A stretch of DNA of 12,955 bases from Phycisphaera mikurensis NBRC 102666 (lineage in GTDB: Bacteria; Planctomycetota; Phycisphaerae; Phycisphaerales; SM1A02): contig CAMBSR010000038.1 in the NCBI GenBank assembly GCA_945870475.1, positions 1 through 12,955 on the forward strand, in the 5' to 3' direction. Both the position numbers and the translations under genes were made by a program. The stretch's first letter is position 1; each line of letters opens with the position of its first letter. The notes under the pieces are model-generated. The model was not told where the DNA came from. It saw only the letters and a list, made by a program, of their open reading frames with translations, and did no database searches. This document shows, one piece after another, positions 1 through 6,788 of this stretch.

Positions 1-627
1 CAGGCGAAGGCCGCGCTTGCCGCGTCCGGCGCGCTCTTCGTGGGCTGCTGCGCGCTCTTTGCGCTGCTCCAGGGGAACCCGTGGCCGGTGGTGCTCTCGC
101 TGCCGGTGCTTGCGTGGATCTGCGCGTACGGGCTCTTCAAGCGCTTCACCATGCTCTGCCACGTGTGGCTCGGCGCGAGCCTGGCGATCAGCCCGGTGGC
201 TGCGGCGCTTGCCGTGCGGCCGGAAGCCGTGACCGGCTCGGCGCCGTGGCTCCTGGCGGGCGCGGTGCTGCTCTGGGTGGCGGGCTTCGACGTGCTGTAC
301 GCCATGCAGGACGTGGCGGTCGACGTGCGCGACGGCCTGCACAGCATCCCGGCGCGGCTCGGCATGAAGCGAGCGGCGTGGGTCTCGCGGGCCATGCACG
401 TGGGTTCCGTCCTGATGCTGGTGGCGTTCTGGCGCGCGGACGCGGCGCTCGGCACCGGCTTCGGCGTGGCGGTCGGCGTGGCGGCGGCGGTGATTGCCAT
501 GGAGCACGTGCTCCTTGCCACCGGCGGTGCGGCCGGATTCGCCAAGCACTTCACGACGCTCAACGGCGTGGTCTCGCTGGTGCTCGGCGGCGCGGGAATC
601 GCGTCGATCGTGGCATCGCACGGGTGA
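1..627 (+). CDS. UbiA-family prenyltransferase (MqnP/UbiA-like), 5'-truncated
   Basis: Integral membrane aromatic prenyltransferase; the 208 C-terminal residues are visible and the start lies left of the window. The second Asp-rich motif of the UbiA superfamily is clear at codons 95-120 (GFDVLYAMQDVAVD, then GLHSIPARLG). In this family the aspartates bind the Mg-diphosphate of the prenyl donor. The upstream KRFTMLCHVWLG segment is also typical. Hydrophobic helices fill the remainder. The LYAMQD..D...GLHSIPARLG form resembles the group annotated as putative 4-hydroxybenzoate polyprenyltransferase, which includes MqnP of the futalosine menaquinone pathway, more than E. coli UbiA. A quinone-synthesis role is therefore likely, but the exact substrate is inferred. 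The first Asp motif (NDxxDxxxD type) is outside the window, so catalytic completeness cannot be checked. The CHAD gene starts 4 bases after its stop, implying co-transcription. Confidence 0.88.
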   Translation, partial: QAKAALAASGALFVGCCALFALLQGNPWPVVLSLPVLAWICAYGLFKRFTMLCHVWLGASLAISPVAAALAVRPEAVTGSAPWLLAGAVLLWVAGFDVLYAMQDVAVDVRDGLHSIPARLGMKRAAWVSRAMHVGSVLMLVAFWRADAALGTGFGVAVGVAAAVIAMEHVLLATGGAAGFAKHFTTLNGVVSLVLGGAGIASIVASHG

Positions 628-631
628 AGCC

Positions 632-1624
632 ATGGAGAAAGCGGAACAGGCCAACACCGATGGAACGCCCGATGACGCGCTCGCGGAGGCGCCGAAGCCG
701 GCGCACCGCAAGCCGGCGCGCATCGCGCCCGCGGCGGAGCTCGGCGAGTCGCTGCGCGAGGCGCTCCTGGCGGAGATCGACGCGGCGCTCCTGGAATGCG
801 ACGGGCTTGCAAGCTGGGAACAGCCGCGCCGCCGGCGCGCCGTGCACGAGATGCGCCGCGCGCTGAAGCGGTTCCGCGCGGGGGCAAGCCTGTGCAAGGG
901 CGCAGTGGATGCCGTCGAGGTGCGCGCGGTGCAGGAAGAGGTGCGCGCCACCGCCGAGCGCCTTTCTGCAACGCGCGACCGCGATGTCCTCATCGAGACC
1001 ATCGCGAGCGTCTGCGAGATCTTCCCCGGGCAGTCGCGGCGCAGCATCCAGGCGATCACCGTGGCGGTGCTCGCGCCGGAGAAGGCCACCACCGCAGCGG
1101 CGGACTGGCAGCAGGCCGCGGCGATCCTGCGCGGGCAGCTTGAGGCCATGCGCATGCGCATGCACGCGGTGGACCTGCGCGCCGTGGGCCCGGACGGCAT
1201 CGCCGAGACGATCTCGCGCAGGTGGCGGCGCGCACGGCGCGAGGCAGCGGTGCCATGGGACGCCGGGCACCTGGACGGACTGCACGAGGTGCGCAAGGAG
1301 TGCCAGCGCATTGCGCTGCAGCTGGTGCTGGTGTCGCGCCTCGGTCCGCGCCGCAAGCTGGAGAAGCTGGCGAGCGACCTGGGCCAGGTGGTCTCGCGCA
1401 TCGGCGAGGATCGCGACCTTGGGTTGCTCGAGGCGCTCCTCAAGGAGCGGCGCGCCGAGTTCCCCGATCCGCGCCAGGTTGACGAGATGCTGCGCCAGGT
1501 GGCCGAGCGGCGCGAGCAGCTGCTGCGTTCGGCGCGCAAGCGTGCGTCGAAGGTGCTGCGGGCGAAGGCGGCGGAGATCCGCAAGCTGGTCTCCACCGGT
1601 CGCGGGCGCTCGGCGCGGAGCTGA
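632..1624 (+). CDS. CHAD domain protein
   Basis: A 330-residue soluble helical protein of the CHAD family (conserved histidine alpha-helical domain), whose members bind inorganic polyphosphate through basic and histidine-lined surfaces. The domain spans about residues 38-320 and shows the expected internal pseudo-repeat. Half one has VHEMRRALKRFRA (71-83) and ATRDRDVLIE (113-122); half two has LHEVRKECQRIALQL (217-231) and GEDRDLGLLEALL (258-270). The key histidines would be H72 and H218. Residues 1-37 are a Pro/Ala/charged, probably disordered leader, and the C-terminus is very basic. The ATG at 632 is chosen because it lies 4 bases behind the prenyltransferase stop. Longer readings would run through that gene, and no Shine-Dalgarno is evident, which fits translational coupling. 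No CYTH triphosphatase domain is fused. A role in polyphosphate granules is a family expectation, not shown here. Confidence 0.85.
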   Translation: MEKAEQANTDGTPDDALAEAPKPAHRKPARIAPAAELGESLREALLAEIDAALLECDGLASWEQPRRRRAVHEMRRALKRFRAGASLCKGAVDAVEVRAVQEEVRATAERLSATRDRDVLIETIASVCEIFPGQSRRSIQAITVAVLAPEKATTAAADWQQAAAILRGQLEAMRMRMHAVDLRAVGPDGIAETISRRWRRARREAAVPWDAGHLDGLHEVRKECQRIALQLVLVSRLGPRRKLEKLASDLGQVVSRIGEDRDLGLLEALLKERRAEFPDPRQVDEMLRQVAERREQLLRSARKRASKVLRAKAAEIRKLVSTGRGRSARS

Positions 1625-1643
1625 GTCGCGGGCACCGCCCGTG

Positions 1644-1649
1644 TACCCT
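1644..1649 (+). promoter_or_regulatory. Putative -10 box of a leaderless proS promoter
   Basis: TACCCT lies 9 bases before the proS ATG in a 34-base gap, and no Shine-Dalgarno is present. It matches the TANNYT hexamers placed 6-9 bases before other starts in this window. No convincing -35 box is seen 16-18 bases upstream. The call rests mainly on that recurrence. Confidence 0.45.
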
Positions 1650-1658
1650 GTGTCCCCC

Positions 1659-3233
1659 ATGAGCGGCAACGAACAACAGCAGAAGAAGGGCGGCGGCAAT
1701 GCCCCCGCGGCGAAGACGGCCATCACCCCCACCCGCGAGGAGAACTACGCCGAGTGGTACCAGCAGGTGGTGCGCTCCGCCGACCTGGCGGAGAACAGCC
1801 CGGTGCGCGGCTGCATGGTGATCAAGCCCTGGGGCTACGCGCTCTGGGAGAACGTGCAGCGCGTCCTGGACGGCATGTTCAAGGCCACCGGGCACAAGAA
1901 CGCCTACTTCCCGCTCTTCATCCCGCTCAGCTTCCTGGAGAAGGAGGCCGCGCACGTGGACGGCTTCGCCAAGGAGTGCGCGGTGGTCACGCACCACCGC
2001 CTGAAGGCCGGTCCCGACGGCAAGCTCATCCCGGACGGCGAGCTGGACGAGCCGCTCATCGTGCGCCCCACCAGCGAGACCATCATCGGCGCGACGTTCG
2101 CCAAGTGGGTGCAGAGCTACCGCGACCTCCCGCTCCTCATCAACCAGTGGGCGAACGTGGTGCGCTGGGAGATGCGCACGCGCCTCTTCCTGCGCACGGC
2201 GGAGTTCCTCTGGCAGGAGGGCCATACCGCCCACGCCACCGAGGCCGAGGCCGTGGAGGAGACGATGAAGATGCTGAAGGTCTATGCCGACTTCGCGGAG
2301 AACTGGATGGCGATGCCCGTCTTCCAGGGCCGCAAGACCGACAGCGAGCGCTTCCCTGGCGCGGTGGACACCTTCTGCATCGAGGCGATGATGCAGGACC
2401 GCAAGGCGCTGCAGGCCGGCACCAGCCACTTCCTGGGCCAGAACTTCGCGAAGGCCAGCGAGATCCAGTTCCTGGATGCCGACGGCCAGCAGAAGTTCGC
2501 CTGGACCACCAGCTGGGGCGTGAGCACGCGCCTGATCGGCGCGATGGTGATGACGCATTCCGACGACGACGGCCTGATGGTGCCCCCGCGCCTGGCGCCG
2601 ACGCACGTGGTGATCCTGCCCGTGACGCACAAGCCCGAGACCGCGCAGCAGGTGCTCGATTACTGCCAGAAGCTGGCCGCGGACCTGCGTGCGCAGCACT
2701 TCGCGGGCCGTGCCATCGAGGTGGAGGTCGACGCGCGCGACATGCGCGGCGGCGACAAGATGTGGCAGTGGGTGAAGAAGGGCGTGCCCGTGCGCATCGA
2801 GGTCGGCCCGCGCGACATCGAGCAGGGCGCCGTCTTCATGGCGCGCCGCGATCGCAGCGCCAAGGACAAGGTGGCCGTGCCGCGCGACGAGTTCGTCAAG
2901 GGCGCGGCTGCGCTCCTTCAGGAGATCCAGGACGGCATGTTCGCGCGCGCCAAGGCGTTCCGCGAGGAGCACACCAAGCGCATCGACACCCGCGCCGAGT
3001 TCGAGGCGTTCTTCACGCCCAAGCGTGCGGGCGACGAGAACCAGCCGTCGGAGATCCATGGTGGCTTCGCGCTCAGCCACTTCTGCGGCGACGCAGTGGT
3101 GGAGGCAGACGTGAAGAACCGCCTGGGCGTGACGGTGCGCTGCATTCCGCTCGATGGGGCGGATGAGCCGGGGACGTGCGTGATCACGGGGCGGCCGAGC
3201 GCGCGGCGGGTGGTTTGGGGCAAGTCGTATTGA
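1659..3233 (+). CDS. proS: Prolyl-tRNA synthetase, archaeal/eukaryal type
   Basis: Cytoplasmic class II aminoacyl-tRNA synthetase charging tRNA-Pro with proline; 524 residues. It is the short type that lacks the bacterial editing insertion between motifs 2 and 3. Visible elements: an N-terminal low-complexity Gln/Lys/Gly tail (1-24); the proline/ATP-site RPTSE loop (136-140); motif 2, RWEMRTRLFLRTAEF with the downstream GHTAH (169-192); motif 3, GVSTRLIGAMVMTHSDDDG to PPRLAP (287-314); an anticodon-binding domain from about 315; and a C-terminal domain ending in the conserved Tyr (GKSY). The zinc module is degraded. The usual four cysteines (C-x4-C and C-x2-C) are reduced to C476 and C507, with V481 and T510 at the other two positions. 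The ATG at 1659 follows a TACCCT box by 9 bases and has no Shine-Dalgarno, suggesting leaderless translation separate from the CHAD gene. Confidence 0.96.
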   Translation: MSGNEQQQKKGGGNAPAAKTAITPTREENYAEWYQQVVRSADLAENSPVRGCMVIKPWGYALWENVQRVLDGMFKATGHKNAYFPLFIPLSFLEKEAAHVDGFAKECAVVTHHRLKAGPDGKLIPDGELDEPLIVRPTSETIIGATFAKWVQSYRDLPLLINQWANVVRWEMRTRLFLRTAEFLWQEGHTAHATEAEAVEETMKMLKVYADFAENWMAMPVFQGRKTDSERFPGAVDTFCIEAMMQDRKALQAGTSHFLGQNFAKASEIQFLDADGQQKFAWTTSWGVSTRLIGAMVMTHSDDDGLMVPPRLAPTHVVILPVTHKPETAQQVLDYCQKLAADLRAQHFAGRAIEVEVDARDMRGGDKMWQWVKKGVPVRIEVGPRDIEQGAVFMARRDRSAKDKVAVPRDEFVKGAAALLQEIQDGMFARAKAFREEHTKRIDTRAEFEAFFTPKRAGDENQPSEIHGGFALSHFCGDAVVEADVKNRLGVTVRCIPLDGADEPGTCVITGRPSARRVVWGKSY

Positions 3234-3242
3234 CGCGGGCGT

Positions 3243-3385
3243 GAGTCACGCCGGCGTACTGGCCCCCGTCGCCTTGCGGGGGGCATTCGAGTCACGCCGG
3301 CGTACTGGCCCCCGTCGCCTTGCGGGGCGGGCGGCATGGCGCCGCCACGGCCCCTCCGGCGAGGGGGGCCAGGCACCGTGTGCTC
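3243..3385. repeat. Intergenic hairpin-forming repeat: two direct copies plus one degenerate inverted copy
   Basis: A 39-bp unit beginning GAGTCACGCCGGCGTACTGG occurs identically at 3243-3281 and 3289-3327, a 46-bp period with a 7-bp spacer. A degenerate reverse-complement copy follows at 3351-3385. CTGGCCCCCGTCGCC at 3305-3319 pairs with GGCGAGGGGGGCCAG at 3358-3372, with one mismatch. A nested hairpin, GGCGGC/GCCGCC, sits at 3330-3346. Each direct copy also has its own CCCCG..CGGGG hairpin. The layout resembles a REP/BIME-like cluster just behind proS, and the G+C-rich hairpins could also end proS transcription, although no T-tract follows. Whether the unit is dispersed elsewhere in the genome cannot be seen here. 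Confidence 0.75.
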
Positions 3386-3654
3386 CGATGGCGTCGGTTC
3401 GGCAATGGCCTCACCGCCGCGGGTGGAGTTGGGCGATAAGCGACGTTCGCGGTGGGTATTCAGGTGGCGTTTGGGTGCCCCAGAGCTGCGTTTCTCCGAT
3501 AATTCGGTGTTTCAGCGCAAACAATCGGTTTCTATAGAGAAATTCCGCGCCAATTGGATGCACCGGGCTGAATCAGGGGCATCATCCCTGCGGGTTGAGA
3601 CGGTTGTCTGTCCGGCCCCCAGTCGGTTCTTAGTTTCGAGAGAGGAAAAGGAAC
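3386..3654 (+). promoter_or_regulatory. Gene-free AT-richer leader/promoter region of the PEP-CTERM-like gene
   Basis: No credible gene is seen. The stretch is clearly more AT-rich than the coding DNA around it, especially 3490-3560. A candidate promoter is TTTCAG (3510-3515), 17 bases, TATAGA (3533-3538), which would leave a leader of about 110 bases. A good Shine-Dalgarno, GAGGA at 3642-3646, lies 8 bases before the ATG at 3655. No known riboswitch was recognised. The promoter is tentative; the ribosome binding site is more secure. Confidence 0.4.
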
Positions 3655-4305
3655 ATGCGATCTATTTACGTGTCCATGCTGGCTGTTGCCGCGGTCTCTG
3701 TGTCGGCGCACGCCGGTCTCGTCAATCCGTTGATCCCGAGCTGGTCCGGGGGCGCGAACACGCAGCGCGCGCAGTGGGATTCGTTCACGCAGCCCTCGGG
3801 CGGTGCGAACGTGCCTGACCTGGCCGGTTCATCGCCGTTCTCGCTGTTCAACTTCGGCCCCGGTGCCTTCGTCACGGGTGGCGGCAACATTTACAGCCAG
3901 ACCGGTGTGCTCTCGATCATGCTCATGGGCGGAACGCCGAACAACGCGTCCACTCCCGCGCAGGTGGTGATGAACGTCGCCACCGCGGGTTCCACGCTGA
4001 ACCTGGCGAGCGTCCGTCTCTCGCTCTTCGACAACATCGGCAACGCCATCTCGATCGCGCCCGCGCTCAGCGAGCTGCGCGCCGATTCGCCGACGCCGCC
4101 GCAGGGTGCTGCGCAGACGTGGGCCTTCACGTGGAATACGGCCGGCATCCCGCTCACGGCCTCCGGCTTCCGCGTGGAGTTCGCCGCGAGTGCACCGAGC
4201 ATGTCGCTCGATGCCGTGCGCCTGGACATGCAGTACGTACCGGCACCCGGCGCGTTTGCGCTCCTGGCCATCTCCGGCATGACCGCATTCCGCCGTCGCC
4301 GCTGA
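3655..4305 (+). CDS. Exported protein with PEP-CTERM-like (VPAPGA) sorting signal
   Basis: A 216-residue exported protein of unknown function. Residues 1-20 form a signal peptide (MRSIYV, a hydrophobic core, then AHA for cleavage). The mature part is rich in Gly, Ser, Asn and small hydrophobics and looks like a beta-sandwich; no catalytic motif is apparent. The C-terminus has the three-part exosortase-type signal: VPAPGA, a hydrophobic helix (FALLAISGMTAF) and RRRR. In other bacteria exosortase enzymes recognise PEP-CTERM tails, remove them and link the protein to the envelope. The VPAPG-RRRR variant is common in Phycisphaerae. The start is supported by GAGGA 8 bases upstream, and the gene is followed by an intrinsic terminator, so it is probably monocistronic. 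The sorting fate is inferred from the tail; the exosortase is not in this window. Confidence 0.82.
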   Translation: MRSIYVSMLAVAAVSVSAHAGLVNPLIPSWSGGANTQRAQWDSFTQPSGGANVPDLAGSSPFSLFNFGPGAFVTGGGNIYSQTGVLSIMLMGGTPNNASTPAQVVMNVATAGSTLNLASVRLSLFDNIGNAISIAPALSELRADSPTPPQGAAQTWAFTWNTAGIPLTASGFRVEFAASAPSMSLDAVRLDMQYVPAPGAFALLAISGMTAFRRRR

Positions 4306-4326
4306 GTGACCTGACATCGAATCATC

Positions 4327-4343
4327 CCGGAGCCTGCCTCCGG
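4327..4343 (+). other. Short stem-loop after the PEP-CTERM-like gene
   Basis: CCGGAG (4327-4332) and CTCCGG (4338-4343) form a perfect 6-bp stem with a 5-base loop. No T-run follows. It may add to the stronger terminator just downstream or may be chance. Confidence 0.35.
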
Positions 4344-4358
4344 TTGCAGCACACGCCT

Positions 4359-4396
4359 CCGCCCGACTGCCTCGTGCAGCGGGCGGCTGTGCTTTT
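4359..4396 (+). terminator. Intrinsic terminator
   Basis: CCGCCCG (4359-4365) pairs with CGGGCGG (4380-4386), and the stem continues as CTGC (4367-4370) with GCAG (4376-4379). This gives 11 bp with one bulged A and a 5-base loop. The stem is followed by CTGTGCTTTT, a short T-run. It lies between the stop of the exported protein and the promoter of the MBL-rhodanese gene, as expected for separating two transcription units. Confidence 0.65.
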
Positions 4397-4401
4397 CCGG
4401 G

Positions 4402-4430
4402 TTGCCGCGGGGCCCGGATCGTGGGAACCT
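4402..4430 (+). promoter_or_regulatory. Putative promoter of the MBL-rhodanese/TauE operon
   Basis: TTGCCG (4402-4407), 17 bases, GAACCT (4425-4430). The -10 differs from the TANNYT boxes elsewhere in the window only at its first base. It would give a leader of about 35 bases carrying the Shine-Dalgarno AGGAGG (4462-4467). Unlike several neighbours, this operon therefore seems to use a normal leader. Confidence 0.45.
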
Positions 4431-4472
4431 CCCGGGTGCCGCGCGGCTCTCACCTGCAACCAGGAGGCTCCC

Positions 4473-5939
4473 ATGCTGTTTCGCCAGATCGACGACCCGA
4501 AGCTCGCCCAGTACGCCTACCTCATCGGCTGCCAGCGCACCGGCGAGGCCATCGTGTTCGACCCGGAGCGTGACGTGGACCGGTACGTGGACGCCGCGGC
4601 GCGCGAGGGCCTGCGGATCGTGGCCGTGGCCGAGACGCACATCCACGCGGACTTCCTGAGCGGCGCGCGCGAGCTCGCCGAGCGCAGTGGTGCCCACGTC
4701 TACGTGGGTGGCGAAGGCGGCCCCGAGTGGCAGTCGAAGTGGGCCACCGCATATGGCCACACGCTGCTGCGCCACGGCGACGAATTCATGGTGGGGAACA
4801 TCCGCTTCCGCGCACTGCACACGCCGGGCCACACGCCGGAGCACGTGAGCTACCTGGTCACCGACGTGGGCGGCGGTGCCACCGAGCCGATGGGGATCAT
4901 CACCGGCGACTTCGTCTTCGTGGGTGACCTCGGGCGCCCGGACCTCCTGGAGAGTGCTGCCGGCCAGCAGGGCATCGCCGAACCGAGCGCGCATGCGCTG
5001 TGGCGGAGCGCGACGGAGTTCGTGAAGCTGCCCGGCTATCTCCAGGTCTGGCCCGCACATGGCGCGGGCAGTGCGTGCGGCAAGGCGCTCGGCGCGATCC
5101 CGCAGTCGACGGTGGGTTACGAGGTTGCCAACAGCCCGGCGCTGCGGTTGGTGGGAAACGAGGCCGGTTTCGTGAAGGACATCCTGAGCGGGCAGCCCGA
5201 GCCGCCGCTCTATTTCGCGCGGATGAAGGCGCTGAACCGCGATGGCGTGCCGCTCCTGGGCGCGCTGCCGACGCCGCCGTCCGTGACGGACGTGCGTGCG
5301 CATGCAGCCGAGTGGGAGCGGCCTGGAACGGTGGTGGTCGATACCCGGCCGTGGGCGGCGTTCCGTGCCGGGCACCTGCCGGGTGCCATCCAGGCGCCGC
5401 TCGGCAAGATGCTGCCGATGGTGGTGGGTTCGTTCGTGAAGCCCGAGGAGCGCATCGTGCTCGTCTGCGAACCGGCACGTGCACAGGAGATCATCCGCGA
5501 CCTGGTGCGGATCGGCTACGACCATTTCGTGGCGGTGGTGTCGCCGGAGGCGCTGATGGGCGCGGCGAACCTTGTCACGTCGCCCGAGGTCACCGTGCAG
5601 GAAGCGAACGAACTGCGCGGCGAGGCGTTCGTGCTCGATGTGCGCGGTGCGTCCGAGCACGCCGTGGGCCACCTGGCCGATGCACGCAACATCGCCTACA
5701 CGCGCCTGATGCCGCGCACCGGCGAGCTGCCGCGTGATCGCCGCATCCTGGTGCACTGCGCGCTGGGCGGGCGGTCGGCGGCGGCCACCAGCATGCTGCG
5801 GCGGCTGGGCTTCGATGCGGTGAACGTGGCCGGCGGCTTCGAGGCATGGAAGAAGGCCGGGCTTCCGACGGCGGCGCCCGCAGCCACGGGCGCGGGCAGC
5901 TGCGGCAGCGGCGGATGCGGGACGTGCCGCGGTGGATGA
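4473..5939 (+). CDS. MBL-fold persulfide dioxygenase-like protein fused to two rhodanese domains
   Basis: A 488-residue cytoplasmic sulfur-metabolism enzyme. Residues 1-240 form a metallo-beta-lactamase fold of the ETHE1/persulfide dioxygenase group, which oxidises glutathione persulfide or similar sulfane sulfur to sulfite using iron. Visible ligands: THIHAD (H56, H58, D60), H120 in HTPGHTPEH, D146 in TGDFVFVGDLGR, and H196 in PAHG. F61 replaces the His that binds a second metal in two-metal MBL enzymes, which fits the mononuclear persulfide dioxygenases. The first rhodanese domain (about 275-360) has an atypical loop CEPARA (C332); the second (about 373-465) has the canonical loop CALGGR (C429). 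The tail 475-488 is Gly/Cys-rich (SCGSGGCGTC; C477, C482, C485). The start is fixed by AGGAGG 5 bases before the ATG. The TauE/SafE gene overlaps the end by 8 bases. A pure sulfurtransferase role is possible if the dioxygenase site is inactive. Confidence 0.9.
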   Translation: MLFRQIDDPKLAQYAYLIGCQRTGEAIVFDPERDVDRYVDAAAREGLRIVAVAETHIHADFLSGARELAERSGAHVYVGGEGGPEWQSKWATAYGHTLLRHGDEFMVGNIRFRALHTPGHTPEHVSYLVTDVGGGATEPMGIITGDFVFVGDLGRPDLLESAAGQQGIAEPSAHALWRSATEFVKLPGYLQVWPAHGAGSACGKALGAIPQSTVGYEVANSPALRLVGNEAGFVKDILSGQPEPPLYFARMKALNRDGVPLLGALPTPPSVTDVRAHAAEWERPGTVVVDTRPWAAFRAGHLPGAIQAPLGKMLPMVVGSFVKPEERIVLVCEPARAQEIIRDLVRIGYDHFVAVVSPEALMGAANLVTSPEVTVQEANELRGEAFVLDVRGASEHAVGHLADARNIAYTRLMPRTGELPRDRRILVHCALGGRSAAATSMLRRLGFDAVNVAGGFEAWKKAGLPTAAPAATGAGSCGSGGCGTCRGG

Positions 5940-6708
5940 GCTCTGGATCGAGATCCTCGCAGGGCTCGGGGTGGGGACGGGCATGGGGCTCGTCGGTGCC
6001 GGCGGCGCCATCTTCACCGTGCCGGTCTTCGGCGTGGTGCTCGGCCATCCGTCGAAGTCTGCATTCCTGGAGGCGCTGGCGGTGACCGGGACGGTGGCCG
6101 CCTCGTCCGGTGCGTGGTCTGCGCTGCGCGGGCGCGTGGACTGGCAGCGCGTGATCGTCTTCGGTGGCGCGGGCATCGTGGGATCGCAGCTGGCGGCGCC
6201 GGTGGCGGTGCGCATGGAGCCGCGGCTCCAGGTGCTGCTCTTCACCCTGGTGGCGTTCGTGGCGGCCTACCGGATGTGGGGATCGTCCGCGGGGACCAAG
6301 GAGCCGGCGCGGAAGGACGTGCGTGCGCCCGGCATCCCGTGGAAATCGTTGGCGTGGGGAACGGCGATCGGTGCGCTCACCAGCCTGATCGGGGTCGGCG
6401 GCGGGTTCATCCTGATCCCGACGCTCGTGCTGCTCGAGGGACTGCCGATGCCGAACGCCATCGGCACCAGCCTCGTGGTGATCTTCATCAATGCGGCCGC
6501 CGGGCTCTTCGGGCAGTGGCTCAACGGTGCGGCGGAAGGCGTTCCGTTCGACGCACGTGCGACGGCCATCATGGCCGCGTGCGGCGTGGTGGGCAGTTTC
6601 GCCGGCGGTGCGCTGCAGCACCGGATCCCGCAGGTTGCGCTCCGCCGCATCTTCGCGGTGCTGCTGGCGGCGGCGGGTGCGTGGCTGGCGGTGCGCGTGT
6701 TCGCGTGA
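5932..6708 (+). CDS. TauE/SafE family permease (probable sulfite exporter)
   Basis: A 258-residue inner-membrane protein with about seven or eight hydrophobic helices and the internal duplication typical of the TauE/SafE (former DUF81) family. The two halves carry related glycine-rich motifs: GMGLVGAGGAIFTVPV (16-31) and ALTSLIGVGGGFILIPTLV in the middle of the protein. A short basic loop (about 117-132) separates them. Family members export sulfite, sulfoacetate or related anions. Here the overlap with a sulfite-generating MBL-rhodanese gene argues for sulfite export. The start is GTG at 5932, within the last codons of the upstream gene, so translation is probably coupled. The long hairpin right after the stop ends the operon. 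Substrate is inferred from context. Confidence 0.88.
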   Translation: MDELWIEILAGLGVGTGMGLVGAGGAIFTVPVFGVVLGHPSKSAFLEALAVTGTVAASSGAWSALRGRVDWQRVIVFGGAGIVGSQLAAPVAVRMEPRLQVLLFTLVAFVAAYRMWGSSAGTKEPARKDVRAPGIPWKSLAWGTAIGALTSLIGVGGGFILIPTLVLLEGLPMPNAIGTSLVVIFINAAAGLFGQWLNGAAEGVPFDARATAIMAACGVVGSFAGGALQHRIPQVALRRIFAVLLAAAGAWLAVRVFA

Positions 6709-6711
6709 AAC

Positions 6712-6749
6712 GAAGCGGCGCCACGCGTCTTTCGACGGGGCGCCGCTTC
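6712..6749. terminator. Long hairpin between convergent genes (probable bidirectional terminator)
   Basis: GAAGCGGCGCC (6712-6722) and GGCGCCGCTTC (6739-6749) are perfect 11-bp arms. The 16-base loop contains a second small stem, CGTC-TTTC-GACG. It begins 3 bases after the TauE/SafE stop and lies before the stop of the convergent membrane rhodanese at 6789. There is an A-triplet before it but no long T-run on either side, so termination is inferred from position and stem strength. Confidence 0.6.
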
Positions 6750-6788
6750 TCGTGGGGGCGTCGGATGTGCGGCTGTTGTGCCGTTCAA

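Noticed and set aside
494..631. Longer N-terminus for the CHAD protein reading back into the prenyltransferase gene
   Set aside because: The extension is an out-of-frame reading of a conserved membrane protein; the ATG at 632 fits tight operon spacing.
1440..3080. Minus-strand open frame of 546 codons opposite proS
   Set aside because: ProS is unambiguous on the plus strand; the antisense product has no recognisable domain.
3243..3327. Two identical 39-bp repeats as a minimal CRISPR array
   Set aside because: Only two copies, a 7-bp spacer and no cas genes. The inverted third copy and internal hairpins fit a REP-like element better.
3386..3654. Riboswitch or structured RNA in the AT-rich leader before the exported protein gene
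   Set aside because: No known aptamer pattern or strong conserved-looking helix could be recognised; the leader length alone is not evidence.
3241..3818. Small plus-strand frames (98 and 160 codons) in the gap after proS
   Set aside because: They run through the hairpin repeats or the signal-peptide region of the next gene in another frame, lack ribosome binding sites, and show no domain.
3891..6245. Minus-strand open frame of 784 codons across the exported protein, MBL-rhodanese and TauE genes
   Set aside because: It is an antisense shadow of real plus-strand genes in G+C-rich DNA. Its product is Arg/His-rich low complexity with no domain, and it crosses a terminator and a promoter.
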